From contig JAOTYL010000005.1 in NCBI GenBank assembly GCA_029861865.1, positions 186,001 to 250,000 of the forward strand: a stretch of DNA of 64,000 nucleotides, in the 5' to 3' direction. The DNA comes from Myxococcales bacterium. Lineage in GTDB: Bacteria > Myxococcota_A > Polyangia > Polyangiales > Houyiibacteriaceae. Of the stretch, positions 8,785 through 16,935 are shown piece by piece (the stretch's first letter is position 1; each line of letters begins with the position of its first letter). The notes under the pieces are model-generated. The model was not told where the DNA came from. It saw only the letters and a program-made list of their open reading frames with translations, and made no database searches. A program made the position numbers and the translations under genes.

Positions 8785-10032
8785 ATGCGCACGATCGCCG
8801 AGGCCGTCCGGTCGATGCTCCCCGCCTTCGAGACATTGGGCGACGAGGAGATCCCGCTGACTCGAGCCGCCGGCCGCTACCTCGCCTCCGACTTCGTCGC
8901 GGTCGCAGATTCGCCGCCATTCGACAATAGCGCCATGGACGGGTACGCCGTGCGTGCCGCCGAAGTGGCAGCGGCTTCGGCCAAAAACCCCGTACGGCTG
9001 CGGGTCAGAGGTGAATCGCGCGCAGGCGGAGACATGCCAACGGAGCTCGAGCCCGGGACCGTCTGCCGGATCTTCACGGGCGCCCCAATGCCTCCGGGCG
9101 CCGACGCGGTGGTCATCCAAGAAGACACCAAACAAGACCATGAGACGGTGCACATTTTCGAGCCGTCGACTGGGGGTCGACACGTCCGGGCTCGGGGCAG
9201 CGATCTGAGAACCGGAGAGACGATTCTCCGTCGGGGCGATCGCTTGTGGCCCGGCGAGATTGGGTTGCTGGCGAGCCAAAACGTGGCTCGGGTGTGTGTC
9301 TACCGTCAGCCCCGGGTCGCCCTGCTCTCGACTGGCGACGAGCTCAAGGCCCTCGGGGACGAGCTTGCGCCGGGGACGATCGTCAACTCGAACGTTTACG
9401 TGCTCTCCGAGATGTTGAGCCTTCTCGGCGCGATTCCCCAGCCGCTTCCAGCTTCAAGCGACGACCTGTCGTCGATCGAGGCCGCTCTTCGGAAGGCGCT
9501 CGAAGCCGATGTCGTGATCACGATGGGCGGGGTGTCGGTTGGTGCATACGACCTCGTTCAAGAAGCGTTTCGGCGCGTGGGGATCGACCTTGAGTTCTGG
9601 AAAGTGCGAATCAAACCCGGAAAGCCTCTGACCTTCGGCCAACATCAGGGCAAACCCGTCATCGGTCTTCCAGGAAACCCGATCAGCGCCATGGTGACGT
9701 TCGAGATCCTGGTCGCGCCCTGTCTGCGGCAAATGCTCGGCGACCGAGAACCGCACCCGCAGCCCGTCATAGCGCGCCTCCAGCACGCCTATCACCGACG
9801 GCCCGGACGGGTCGAAATCGCACGCGGGGTGGCGACCCGGCGTGGGGGCGAAATCGAGGTGTCGCTCCACGAGCACCAAGGCTCGGGGTCGTTGCCTTCA
9901 TTCGTCGGGGTCAATGCGCTGGTCATCTTACCGAGCGATCGGGCCGACTTGGAAGCCGGGGCGGAGGTCGATGCGATCCTCTGGGGGTCCGGCTTGCGCG
10001 GGTCGCAGTCGTTTTTCGACGCGGTGAGCTAG
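8785..10032 (+). CDS. moeA: Molybdopterin molybdenumtransferase MoeA
   Basis: MoeA inserts molybdate into adenylated molybdopterin to finish the molybdenum cofactor. The 415-residue protein has the family markers PPFDNSAMDGYAVRA, GTVCRIFTGAPMPPGADAVV, a central MPT-binding domain with LSTGDEL, NSNVYVLSEML and MGGVSVGAYDLV, KPGKPLTFG and GLPGNPISAMVTFE, and a C-terminal beta domain. The start at 8785 (MRTIAEAVRSMLPAF) matches where MoeA proteins begin; an ATG at 8767 and a longer frame reaching back to 8662 inside the GGDEF gene are less likely. No other cofactor genes are adjacent. Confidence 0.95.
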   Translation: MRTIAEAVRSMLPAFETLGDEEIPLTRAAGRYLASDFVAVADSPPFDNSAMDGYAVRAAEVAAASAKNPVRLRVRGESRAGGDMPTELEPGTVCRIFTGAPMPPGADAVVIQEDTKQDHETVHIFEPSTGGRHVRARGSDLRTGETILRRGDRLWPGEIGLLASQNVARVCVYRQPRVALLSTGDELKALGDELAPGTIVNSNVYVLSEMLSLLGAIPQPLPASSDDLSSIEAALRKALEADVVITMGGVSVGAYDLVQEAFRRVGIDLEFWKVRIKPGKPLTFGQHQGKPVIGLPGNPISAMVTFEILVAPCLRQMLGDREPHPQPVIARLQHAYHRRPGRVEIARGVATRRGGEIEVSLHEHQGSGSLPSFVGVNALVILPSDRADLEAGAEVDAILWGSGLRGSQSFFDAVS

Positions 10033-10073
10033 CCCATTTTCAGAGTAATTTCGGATTCTTCCATGTTGGCTTA

Positions 10074-10101
10074 TTGACTACTGAGGCGCGATCATTATGC
10101 T
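10074..10101 (+). promoter_or_regulatory. Sigma-70-type promoter of the DksA-like gene
   Basis: TTGACT at 10074-10079 and TATGCT at 10096-10101 are separated by 16 bases, in a locally AT-rich stretch after the moeA stop. A strong ribosome site, AGGGGG, follows just before the ATG at 10129. Confidence 0.65.
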
Positions 10102-10128
10102 CCGGCTCCCTTACAGGGGGCAACCACG

Positions 10129-10491
10129 ATGAAGAAGAGCGAGCTCAAGCGGTTTCGCGCCATCCTCGAAGAAAAGCGGGACGCCGTGGTGCGGCGGGCG
10201 CGGGAGACCATGGCCCAGGACATGACGCTGGACGCATCCGAGCTTCCAGACGAGATGGATTTAGCCTCGAGCGAGTACATGCAGTCTTTCACCTTCCGAC
10301 TCCGCGGTCGTGAGCGCGTGTTCCTGCAGAAGATCGAAAAGGCCCTCAAGAAGCTCGATGAGGATGTCTTCGGCATCTGCGAAGACTGCGAAGAACCGAT
10401 CAGCATTAAGCGCCTCGAAGCCCGCCCAGAAACCGAGCTCTGCATCCGCTGCAAAGAGGATGAGGAGCGAATGGAACGCGACTTCGCGTGA
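10129..10491 (+). CDS. DksA/TraR family zinc-finger transcription factor
   Basis: The 120-residue protein has a coiled-coil N-terminal half and a C-terminal four-cysteine zinc finger: Cys84 and Cys87 in GICEDCEEP, Cys105 and Cys108 in LCIRCKED. Residues 41-46 read DEMDLA, fitting the DxxDxA tip motif that DksA inserts into the RNA polymerase secondary channel. Proteins of this family bind RNA polymerase directly and tune rRNA and amino-acid promoters together with ppGpp. The length is shorter than E. coli DksA and close to the general DksA/TraR family. It has its own promoter and ribosome site and appears monocistronic. Confidence 0.92.
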   Translation: MKKSELKRFRAILEEKRDAVVRRARETMAQDMTLDASELPDEMDLASSEYMQSFTFRLRGRERVFLQKIEKALKKLDEDVFGICEDCEEPISIKRLEARPETELCIRCKEDEERMERDFA

Positions 10492-10508
10492 AGCCGCGGG
10501 CGGCCCGC

Positions 10509-11090
10509 CTACGCGCCAGCGGTGCGATCGACGTGCAGAATCGGGTCGAGCCCCTGGAAGACCGGCTCTAGCTCCACGCCTAGGGCGTCACCGAATTTAC
10601 TGATCGCGATGTACTGGGTGATCGTGAATACCGCCTCGACGATTTGCGGCTCGGTATAGTGTTTGTGCAACCGATCCCAGAGCTCCTTCGGCACCCGATT
10701 CGCATCGATTCCGATCTGCACCGTCAGATCGAGCAAGGCCTTTTCGCCGTCGGTGAAATGCGGGCTGGTTTTGTACGCTTCGTCCCCGATGTCGTTGATC
10801 TTCTCTTCGGAGATTCCCAAACGTTTGGAGACCGCCTCGTGCTGGACCACGCAGTATTGGCAGGCGTTTCGGTGTGTCGCTTTGAGGATCAATAGCTCTT
10901 TGGTGGTCCAAGGGAGCTCGCCATCCTTGAGAATTGCCATCACGGTGTCGGTGAAGACTGTTCCGAGAGGGGGCGCATGGCCGAACACTTTAAAAATGTT
11001 CAACACCATCTCGAATGTGCCCTCCGCGCGGTCGTAGAAGGCTTTGGTTTCCTGGTCGGCTTGTTCTGGCTCGACGTATGAGACGCTCAT
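10509..11090 (-). CDS. Carboxymuconolactone decarboxylase / AhpD-like protein
   Basis: This 193-residue, mostly helical protein contains ELLILKATHRNACQYCVVQH: Glu65, eleven residues, Cys77, two residues, Cys80, three residues, His84. That is the EX11CX2CX3H signature of AhpD-type peroxidase-related enzymes in the CMD family. A redox role with the CxxC pair as thiols is likely; the exact substrate is unknown. It lies 39 bases downstream of the tetR gene on the same strand, so the pair forms a small operon under the 24-bp palindrome at 11712-11735. It probably responds to an electrophile or oxidant sensed by the repressor. Confidence 0.85.
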   Translation of the reverse strand: MSVSYVEPEQADQETKAFYDRAEGTFEMVLNIFKVFGHAPPLGTVFTDTVMAILKDGELPWTTKELLILKATHRNACQYCVVQHEAVSKRLGISEEKINDIGDEAYKTSPHFTDGEKALLDLTVQIGIDANRVPKELWDRLHKHYTEPQIVEAVFTITQYIAISKFGDALGVELEPVFQGLDPILHVDRTAGA

Positions 11091-11129
11091 GATCTTTCTC
11101 CGGTGTTTGTAGAAAGGGCTGGGAAAGGA

Positions 11130-11711
11130 CTACGCAAGGCCGAGTTGCCGGCGCGTCATTCGAACGCTGTTCTTCATCTCATCGATTCCGACCCCGCTTG
11201 CGGCGCTCACCAGGACCCCGCGCACGAACGCGACGAGCCAGTGCGCGACAGTGTCTGGGCTGCTCCCTGAGGAGACTTCGCCATCGCGAATCGCTTCACC
11301 GTAGCTCCGCTCGATGCATCGATGAAGCAGCTCGAAGTGCTCCTGGACGCGTTGCCGGACTTGTGAGCCATGCTCCGGTTCCATCGCCGTATTGACCAGC
11401 AAACAGCCTCGGTATGCTGCGGGCGACTCCACGAACTTCATGAGGTGCGTCAGAAATCGCCGGAGTGCCGTCGCGCCGCGTTCGGTGAGGAGGGGCCCGA
11501 TGACCTCATTGGCGGGCCCGGCGCGATACCGCTCGAGGACGGCACAAAAGAGCCCGAGCTTTCCGCCGAACGCGTTGTAGAGGCTCGAGCGATTGAGGCC
11601 TGTCGACTCGGTCAGGTCGTCGATCGAAACGCCGTCGTAGCCATGTGACCAAAAGGCTTCCATCGCCCGCGCGAGGACCTCCCCCTCGTCGAACTCACGC
11701 GGCCGGGCCAT
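11130..11711 (-). CDS. TetR/AcrR family transcriptional regulator
   Basis: From the ATG at 11711 the product is 193 residues, MARPREFDEGEVLARAMEAF. The N-terminal helix-turn-helix reads GVSIDDLTESTGLNRSSLYN followed by FGGKLGLF, which is the usual TetR DNA-binding signature. The C-terminal two thirds are the ligand-binding helical domain and contain one Cys in AAYRGCLLVN. An upstream in-frame extension exists to 11765, but the family begins at MARPREF. The ATG is directly next to a perfect palindrome with no ribosome site, so the mRNA may be leaderless. It probably represses itself and the downstream AhpD-like gene. Confidence 0.92.
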   Translation of the reverse strand: MARPREFDEGEVLARAMEAFWSHGYDGVSIDDLTESTGLNRSSLYNAFGGKLGLFCAVLERYRAGPANEVIGPLLTERGATALRRFLTHLMKFVESPAAYRGCLLVNTAMEPEHGSQVRQRVQEHFELLHRCIERSYGEAIRDGEVSSGSSPDTVAHWLVAFVRGVLVSAASGVGIDEMKNSVRMTRRQLGLA

Positions 11712-11735
11712 GTTTTGAACTATATAGTTCAAAAC
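11712..11735. promoter_or_regulatory. Perfect 24-bp palindrome, probable TetR operator overlapping the tetR -10
   Basis: The half-site is GTTTTGAACTAT and the other half is its exact reverse complement. On the minus strand a TATAGT (-10; 11719-11724) sits inside it, with TTGGGT at 11742-11747 as a weak -35 at 17-bp spacing. The -10 ends seven bases before the tetR ATG. Confidence 0.8.
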
Positions 11736-11809
11736 CATCGGACCCAAGCGAATTCGTCGCCCCAATTTTCCCCTTCCACCGAGCCGAGGAGCACGGCAGG
11801 ATCAAAGGG

Positions 11810-12082
11810 ATGCCGAGGAAACGCTTGCAGGAGGCGCTCGACGCCCTTCATCAACAGCTCGAGTCGACCGAAGAGCTCGGCGCAGAGGACCGCGAGGCCC
11901 TCGTCGAGGCGATCAAAGACATCCAGAAAGCGCTCTCGGTCAGCAGGACCGCGCCTCCGAGCTCCGAGGGCGCATTGAGCCGACGGGTCTACTCACTCAT
12001 TGAAGACCTCGAGAGCTCGCATCCGAAGGTTGCCGACTTGCTGCGCAACGTCTCGGAGAGCCTCGCCAATCTGGGAATTTAA
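11810..12082 (+). CDS. Small DUF4404-like protein
   Basis: The 90-residue product (MPRKRLQEALDALHQQLEST) is a charged, helical protein. It contains LHQQLESTEELGAEDREAL, then IEDLESSHPKVADLLRNVSE and LANLGI at the end. This pattern fits the small DUF4404 family, whose role is unknown. The ATG at 11810 is preferred because the longer frame reaching 11645 runs through the tetR gene and its operator. The stop codon overlaps the GGGGAC palindrome at 12081. It is divergent from tetR, and the palindromic operator could also affect it. Confidence 0.65.
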   Translation: MPRKRLQEALDALHQQLESTEELGAEDREALVEAIKDIQKALSVSRTAPPSSEGALSRRVYSLIEDLESSHPKVADLLRNVSESLANLGI

Positions 12083-12099
12083 AGGGGACTGTCCCCTTT
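12081..12099. repeat. GGGGAC palindromic repeat, copy 1
   Basis: AAAGGGGAC, one central T, then GTCCCCTTT. It fills the gap between two convergent genes, providing part of the TAA stop of the DUF4404-like gene; the kinase stop starts at the next base, 12100. With T-runs on both ends it could act as a bidirectional terminator. Confidence 0.85.
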
Positions 12100-13914
12100 T
12101 CACTCGGCGGCGGCGTCCCGGGGCTTGGTCCCCTGTTGGGGTTGCGGGAGCACGATCACGAAGGAGGTGTGGCCGGGTTTGCTGTCCACCGATATGCTGC
12201 CGCCGTGATCGTCGACGATGCTTTGCACGATGGCGAGTCCAAGACCGGTCCCGCTCTGCTTCCCGTAAGTGGTGAACGACTCGAAGAGACGCCCATGGAT
12301 CTCCTCTGAAACGCCAGGGCCATCGTCGGAGAAAGTGAGAACGAGGTTGCCGTCGTCGGAGCGGTCGACCTCGAGTCGGCAGACGCCACCCTTTTCGCCA
12401 ATGGCCTCCGCTGCGTTCCGCGCGAGGTTGTGGAAGACCCGCTGCATTTTTTCTTCATCGAAGTGGGCGACGCCGCGATCTCGCAAAACGAGCTCGAGGC
12501 GGATGTCTCGCTGCGCGAGCTCGATTTTCAACTGATCAGCGAGCTCCTCGAAGAATTTGTGCAGGTACACGCGGCGGATCAAGATTCGGCGTTCACCCTT
12601 GGCGAAGGCAAGGGTCTCGCCCATCATCGTCGTCAGCAACTGAACCTGGCGCTTGACCGAGGCAGCGAGCTCTCGTCGCTTCTCCTCGTCATCCTCCTGC
12701 ACCAGAAGCCCCGTGTAACCGGAGATGACCGTCAGAGGAGTCTTCAGGTCATGAAGCATGCTCGACAGGAATCGCCCGAGCGTGCTCAAGCGCTCTCGGC
12801 GGGTGCGTTGTGCACGTGACTGTGCCTGCGAGATGGCCGTCGACAGGTGACCCGCAATCACGGTCGCCATTTTGAGGTCGTCGTCGATGAAGGGTGCCCG
12901 ACCGCCGGCCTTGTTCAGCAGCTGCAGCGCGCCCCGTCCGTCGTCCCATCGAAGCGGCACACACAAGACCGACTTCGGATGATAGCCAACCTCATCCGAG
13001 ATGTGCGTGGAGTGCCGCGCGTCGCTTTCGACCTCATTCACGATCTGCGGGCGTCCATGCTCGGCGACCCAGCCGGAGATACCCTGGCCGGCTTTGATCT
13101 TCATCCGTTTGACGCGGTCCGGCTCACCTCCGACGGCTGCTCGAAACGTGAGGTCACCAGTATCCTCGTCGGCGAGCAGGATCGACGCCGCCTCGGCATC
13201 GGTGGCGCGCATCGTGCGAGCGAGAACACCGGCCAGCAGATCATCGAGCTCCATCGCGCTCGCTGCGACTTGGGTGATCTCGAACAAGACGTCGAGCTCG
13301 CGAATCTTCTTCTCGAGCTGTTCTTTGGTGTCCAGTAGCTCGATGTTCTTCCCGACGACCGAGAGGAACAACTTGGAGTTCTCGATCGAGACGGCTGCGT
13401 GGCTCGCGAGGGCCGCGAGCAGCGCCTCGTCAGCCACCGTGAAGTGCCCGTGCTGCTTGTTGAGGACCTGCACGACACCGATCGTTCGCCCGTGCTGGTT
13501 CTTCATCGGGACGCAGAGGGTGGACCGCGTACGATACCCGGTCCGGCGATCCCATTCCGCATCAAACCTGACGTCTTGGTAGGCATCCTTGATGTTGAGA
13601 GGCTTGCCGGTCTTGGCCACCGCGCCCGCGAGGCCCTCCCCCGGCTTCAGGCGAATTTCGAGCAAGTCTTCGCCCTGGATGACCTTCGACCAGAGCTCGT
13701 TGGTGTCCTCGTCGAGGAGGTAGAGCGCCGAGCGATCTGCTTCCATCACCTCTGAAATTCGGTCCAAAATCATCTCGAGCAGCTCTCCGAGGTCGAGCGT
13801 CGAGCCCAATGCGGCACTGATGTCCTGGAGCGCCCGCAGCTTGGCCCTCTCGCGGTCTACGACGTTCTGTAGCCGCAAGGCCTCCTGGCTGTCTCGGTCG
13901 CCGTCGGATGCCAT
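12100..13914 (-). CDS. Sensor histidine kinase with two GAF domains
   Basis: The 604-residue soluble kinase has two GAF sensor domains (about 35-185 and 210-365), each with the CVP(M/L) core. The dimerisation helix holds the phospho-acceptor His388 in SSMLHDLKTPLTVISGY. The catalytic ATPase has an N box NLARNAAEAI, G1 DDGPGV, an F box FESF and G2 GTGLGLAI. No transmembrane helices are seen, so it should sense a cytoplasmic ligand. The start is set at the ATG of 13914 (MASDGDRDSQEA); a TTG ten codons upstream is possible. No response regulator is adjacent. The last codons abut the GGGGAC repeat. Confidence 0.95.
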   Translation of the reverse strand: MASDGDRDSQEALRLQNVVDRERAKLRALQDISAALGSTLDLGELLEMILDRISEVMEADRSALYLLDEDTNELWSKVIQGEDLLEIRLKPGEGLAGAVAKTGKPLNIKDAYQDVRFDAEWDRRTGYRTRSTLCVPMKNQHGRTIGVVQVLNKQHGHFTVADEALLAALASHAAVSIENSKLFLSVVGKNIELLDTKEQLEKKIRELDVLFEITQVAASAMELDDLLAGVLARTMRATDAEAASILLADEDTGDLTFRAAVGGEPDRVKRMKIKAGQGISGWVAEHGRPQIVNEVESDARHSTHISDEVGYHPKSVLCVPLRWDDGRGALQLLNKAGGRAPFIDDDLKMATVIAGHLSTAISQAQSRAQRTRRERLSTLGRFLSSMLHDLKTPLTVISGYTGLLVQEDDEEKRRELAASVKRQVQLLTTMMGETLAFAKGERRILIRRVYLHKFFEELADQLKIELAQRDIRLELVLRDRGVAHFDEEKMQRVFHNLARNAAEAIGEKGGVCRLEVDRSDDGNLVLTFSDDGPGVSEEIHGRLFESFTTYGKQSGTGLGLAIVQSIVDDHGGSISVDSKPGHTSFVIVLPQPQQGTKPRDAAAE

Positions 13915-13969
13915 CGTCGTCGAGTGTCCCCCGAACAGGGGCAAAAACGCAACGGCCTAGACGGCGAGT

Positions 13970-15067
13970 CTATTCCCCTTGGCGCAGCTCGGCGAAATCG
14001 CCCATGCGAACCGCCCGCGTGGCTTGCTCGAGGAGGATCGCGGTCGTGGTAGGTTGCACGCTGACAGCCCTCCCAATGGCCACGACCTCCCACGGGTAGT
14101 GCTCAGGCGGGTCGGGCAGCGGCACGGTGGTCTCGATCTCGCGGCCGATCTTGCCCTCAGCGCTTCGTCGCCATTCGTCGCCCTGCCGCACGATGTAGAA
14201 TCGATTGCCGAGCTCAACGCCGTTCTCGACGCCCACGTCGACGAAGACGATCTGGTCGGTGGAGGGCAGCTTGCGCGGGTAGAGGCTCGCCACGACCCTT
14301 GCGCGGAGCGATTGATCTGCCGGAACAAAACCCACCCAGTAGAATTTGCGCTCGAGCGGGGCGATCTTGAACCCTCGCTCGATTGCGTCGAGCGTGTTGA
14401 CGACGGTCGCGCGTCCCACCTGGCGCTTTTCGTCATAGTCGGTGAGCATGAGCTCGCCCGTGATGCGAACCAGGGTGCCCTTCTCGCCTTCGGCCCGTTC
14501 GTATTCCTCCATCTTGCGGTACACCGTATAGGTACCGCCGATCCTCGGGGTCGCGCCTTCTTTCAGACGCACGTAGACCTGGTCGGTGTCCGCCATCATC
14601 ATGTGCTCTTCGTTGGCGGCGATGATGTAGCCGGCTTCTTGGAGCGCATCGGAGTCGAGAAAGCCGTACTCGGACATGTACACCGGACTGTCGCCCTTCA
14701 GACGCGACTGAGCGAACGAGAAGCCGCGAGGGGCGGTTTCGATGATGCCGCCGGTCGGACGCAATCGGACCTTCGCGCCGGGGTAGATCCAATGCGGGTT
14801 CGTGATGTCTGGGTTGTACGACCAGACCTGTGGCCACCGGTAGGGGTCGCCGTAGAACTGCTCAGTGATGTCCCAAAGCGTGTCGCCTTCACGCACCGTG
14901 TAGACCTCAGGAGTACCGGCGGGGACCGACACTTTTTCTTGTGCGTCCCCGGGTCCCACCCCCATTTTCGCCTCGGCCTCCCGGTCTTCCGGGGTCATCA
15001 CGACGTCTTGTGCAAGTGCCGTGTGCGCGATCAACACAACCGCCATGATTGATCCAACCATCTTCAT
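13970..15067 (-). CDS. Secreted LysM-domain protein
   Basis: The protein has 365 residues. A signal peptide (MKMVGSIMAVVLIAHTALAQ) leads to a LysM domain at about 56-102: YTVREGDTLWDITEQFYGDP to YPGAKVRLRP, including the extra PYRWPQVWSYNPDITNPHW insert common in this family. The remaining 260 residues are beta-rich with no catalytic motif I recognise. LysM binds peptidoglycan, so this is probably a periplasmic wall-associated protein. It overlaps the upstream TPR lipoprotein gene by four bases (ATGA), so the two are translationally coupled and likely work together at the envelope. Confidence 0.88.
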   Translation of the reverse strand: MKMVGSIMAVVLIAHTALAQDVVMTPEDREAEAKMGVGPGDAQEKVSVPAGTPEVYTVREGDTLWDITEQFYGDPYRWPQVWSYNPDITNPHWIYPGAKVRLRPTGGIIETAPRGFSFAQSRLKGDSPVYMSEYGFLDSDALQEAGYIIAANEEHMMMADTDQVYVRLKEGATPRIGGTYTVYRKMEEYERAEGEKGTLVRITGELMLTDYDEKRQVGRATVVNTLDAIERGFKIAPLERKFYWVGFVPADQSLRARVVASLYPRKLPSTDQIVFVDVGVENGVELGNRFYIVRQGDEWRRSAEGKIGREIETTVPLPDPPEHYPWEVVAIGRAVSVQPTTTAILLEQATRAVRMGDFAELRQGE

Positions 15068-15879
15068 GATGCGTCCTCCCGCAACGCCAAACGCGCCGCC
15101 GCGGTATCCGGGAACTGCTCCCTAACCTTGTCGAAATAAGCCCGAGCACGAGCCCTATCCCCACGCTTCAGATGAATCTGACCAATTCGATAGAGCGCAT
15201 CGGGAAGCTTGTTGCCCCAGGGGTGTTGCTTCTCGACGGCCTGGAATTCCTTCAAAGCGCGCCCGTATTCGCGGCGCAGGAAGTAGACCTCGCCGCGCCA
15301 AAAAAGGGCGTTGTCCGCGTAAGGATGGTCCGGGTAGGCATCGAGAAACGCGGTGAGTGCGACGAGCGCCTCGTCAAACTCGCGTTCGCGGACCAAGCTC
15401 AGCCCCCGTCGATAGTCCTCCACGCCGGAGTCGGTCAACGTGGGAGTGCCGAGAGTCTCCTCTTCGATGAAGGCGGGCAGATCAGGAACATCCCCGGTGG
15501 TCGATAGCCTCTCCTCGCCGAGGAGCTCTAGCACCTCGCGCTCACCGTCTTCCGTGCGCACGGTTACTGGCGTCTCGAGCCACGGGAGCTTCTGCCCCTT
15601 CTTCGTTCCGAGGCTCTGGCGTGCGCCTCGGTCGTCTTCTTGGCGGGCTTCGGCGCGCAGCTCCTGTACCTCGGCGCGCGCCAAGGCCAGCTGTCCGCGA
15701 AGGGTTCTGAGCTCGTCGGACTGCTCCTCGAGCTCGGCCCGAAGCGCTGTGAGCTCGGCCTCTGGAGAGCCCGCGCTGGACGCATCCGTCGACCTCGAAT
15801 GCACCCCCACCGAGCTGCACCCGATCAGCGTCGAGCATCCGACCACTGTGACGAGCCTCTTCACGGCATAACCCCGCAT
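15064..15879 (-). CDS. TPR lipoprotein, CpoB/YbgF-like layout
   Basis: The 271-residue product has a lipoprotein signal ending in STLIGC (Cys21), a coiled coil at about 40-85 (LTALRAELEEQSDELRTLRG), a linker, and a C-terminal set of tetratricopeptide repeats at about 155-265 (YRRGLSLVREREFDEALVAL, ALFWRGEVYFLRREYGRALK, ALYRIGQIHLKRGDRARARA). This coiled coil plus TPR arrangement resembles CpoB/YbgF of the Tol-Pal system, but no tol or pal genes are nearby, so I do not give the name. A GTG at codon 6 could also be the start. It is coupled to the LysM gene by a four-base overlap. Confidence 0.82.
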   Translation of the reverse strand: MRGYAVKRLVTVVGCSTLIGCSSVGVHSRSTDASSAGSPEAELTALRAELEEQSDELRTLRGQLALARAEVQELRAEARQEDDRGARQSLGTKKGQKLPWLETPVTVRTEDGEREVLELLGEERLSTTGDVPDLPAFIEEETLGTPTLTDSGVEDYRRGLSLVREREFDEALVALTAFLDAYPDHPYADNALFWRGEVYFLRREYGRALKEFQAVEKQHPWGNKLPDALYRIGQIHLKRGDRARARAYFDKVREQFPDTAAARLALREDAS

Positions 15880-15925
15880 CCAAATCGTAGGGAACGTGAT
15901 GGACTTGCGTCAAAAAAGCCGTTGG

Positions 15926-16882
15926 CTAGCACCAAGTGCCAAGTGCTCGAAATCGCTCGTATCGTTGCTCGATCAGGGCCTCAGGAGATAGTGCTCGGAG
16001 CGCGTCGAGGTGGTGCTTGAGGCGCTCGCCAAGCGACGCCGCGGCGACGTCCGGCCGTCGGTGGGCCCCGAGGGGTGGCTCGGGAACCACCTCGTCGATC
16101 ACGCCGAACCGCTTCGCATCGCGTGCGAGGAGCTTGAGTTGCTCGGCCGCTTCGGCGCTCTTGGTGCCGTCACGCCAGAGGATAGAGGCACACCCCTCGG
16201 GCGTGATCACGCTGTAGGTCGCGTACTCGAACATGAGCACCCGATTCGCGACTCCGATCGCGAGCGCTCCGCCGGACCCCCCTTCCCCGAGAATCGTGCA
16301 AACCACTGGCACACGGAGCTCGGCCATGGTCGATATCGCGCTTCCGATCGCTTCAGCCTGACCTCGCTCCTCGGCACCGAGGCCTGGATAGGCACCGGGC
16401 GTATCGACGAACGTCAAGACGGCCCTCCCCGCGCGTTCAGCGAGCTTCATGACCCGGATGGCCTTTCGGTAGCCCTCGGGGTGCGCCATCCCGAAGTTGC
16501 GATGGGCCTTGTCCTTCGCGGCCCGTCCCTTCTGATGACCGACAAACGCAATAATCTCGCCCTGAAATCGTCCAAACCCAGAGACAATCGCAGGATCGTC
16601 GCCGAAGCGTCGGTCCCCGTGGAGCTCCACCAAGTCCTCGAAGAGAAGCGGCGCATAGTCGAGCAGATATGGGCGGTCCGGATGCCGGCTCAGCTGCACC
16701 TTCTTCCATACATCGAGCTCTTCGTAGAGCTCGCGCTGCAGGTCTTCCGCTTGGGCCTTGAGGTTCTGGATTTCGGAGTCGATCGCTTCGGCCTCAGGGG
16801 CACCTCGCTCCGTCAGCGCCTCTAGGGCGGCGATCCGTTCCTCGAGCTCCACCAGCGGAGCCTCGAACTCGAGATGAGCCAT
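15926..16882 (-). CDS. accA: Acetyl-CoA carboxylase carboxyltransferase, alpha subunit
   Basis: AccA with AccD moves the carboxyl group from biotin to acetyl-CoA, making malonyl-CoA for fatty acid synthesis. The 318-residue protein starts with the typical leucine-rich helix (LEFEAPLVELEERIAALEAL). It then has VQLSRHPDRPYLLDYA, HGDRRFGDDPAIVSG, GHQKGRAAKDKAHRNFGMAH, PEGYRKAIRVMKLAERAGR, TFVDTPGAYPGLGAEERGQA, GEGGSGGALAIGVANRVLM and a C-terminal helical region. It is close to E. coli AccA (319 residues) in length. The gene stands alone here; accD is not in the window. Confidence 0.97.
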   Translation of the reverse strand: MAHLEFEAPLVELEERIAALEALTERGAPEAEAIDSEIQNLKAQAEDLQRELYEELDVWKKVQLSRHPDRPYLLDYAPLLFEDLVELHGDRRFGDDPAIVSGFGRFQGEIIAFVGHQKGRAAKDKAHRNFGMAHPEGYRKAIRVMKLAERAGRAVLTFVDTPGAYPGLGAEERGQAEAIGSAISTMAELRVPVVCTILGEGGSGGALAIGVANRVLMFEYATYSVITPEGCASILWRDGTKSAEAAEQLKLLARDAKRFGVIDEVVPEPPLGAHRRPDVAAASLGERLKHHLDALRALSPEALIEQRYERFRALGTWC

Positions 16883-16935
16883 GGCAACACGCTTGGCATA
16901 CGTCTGTGCGGGGGGGCAAGCCGCGGCGCTCTGGA

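Noticed and set aside
13979-15052. Plus-strand frame of 357 codons opposite the LysM gene
   Set aside because: It mirrors the LysM gene exactly; the minus strand has a signal peptide and a LysM domain.
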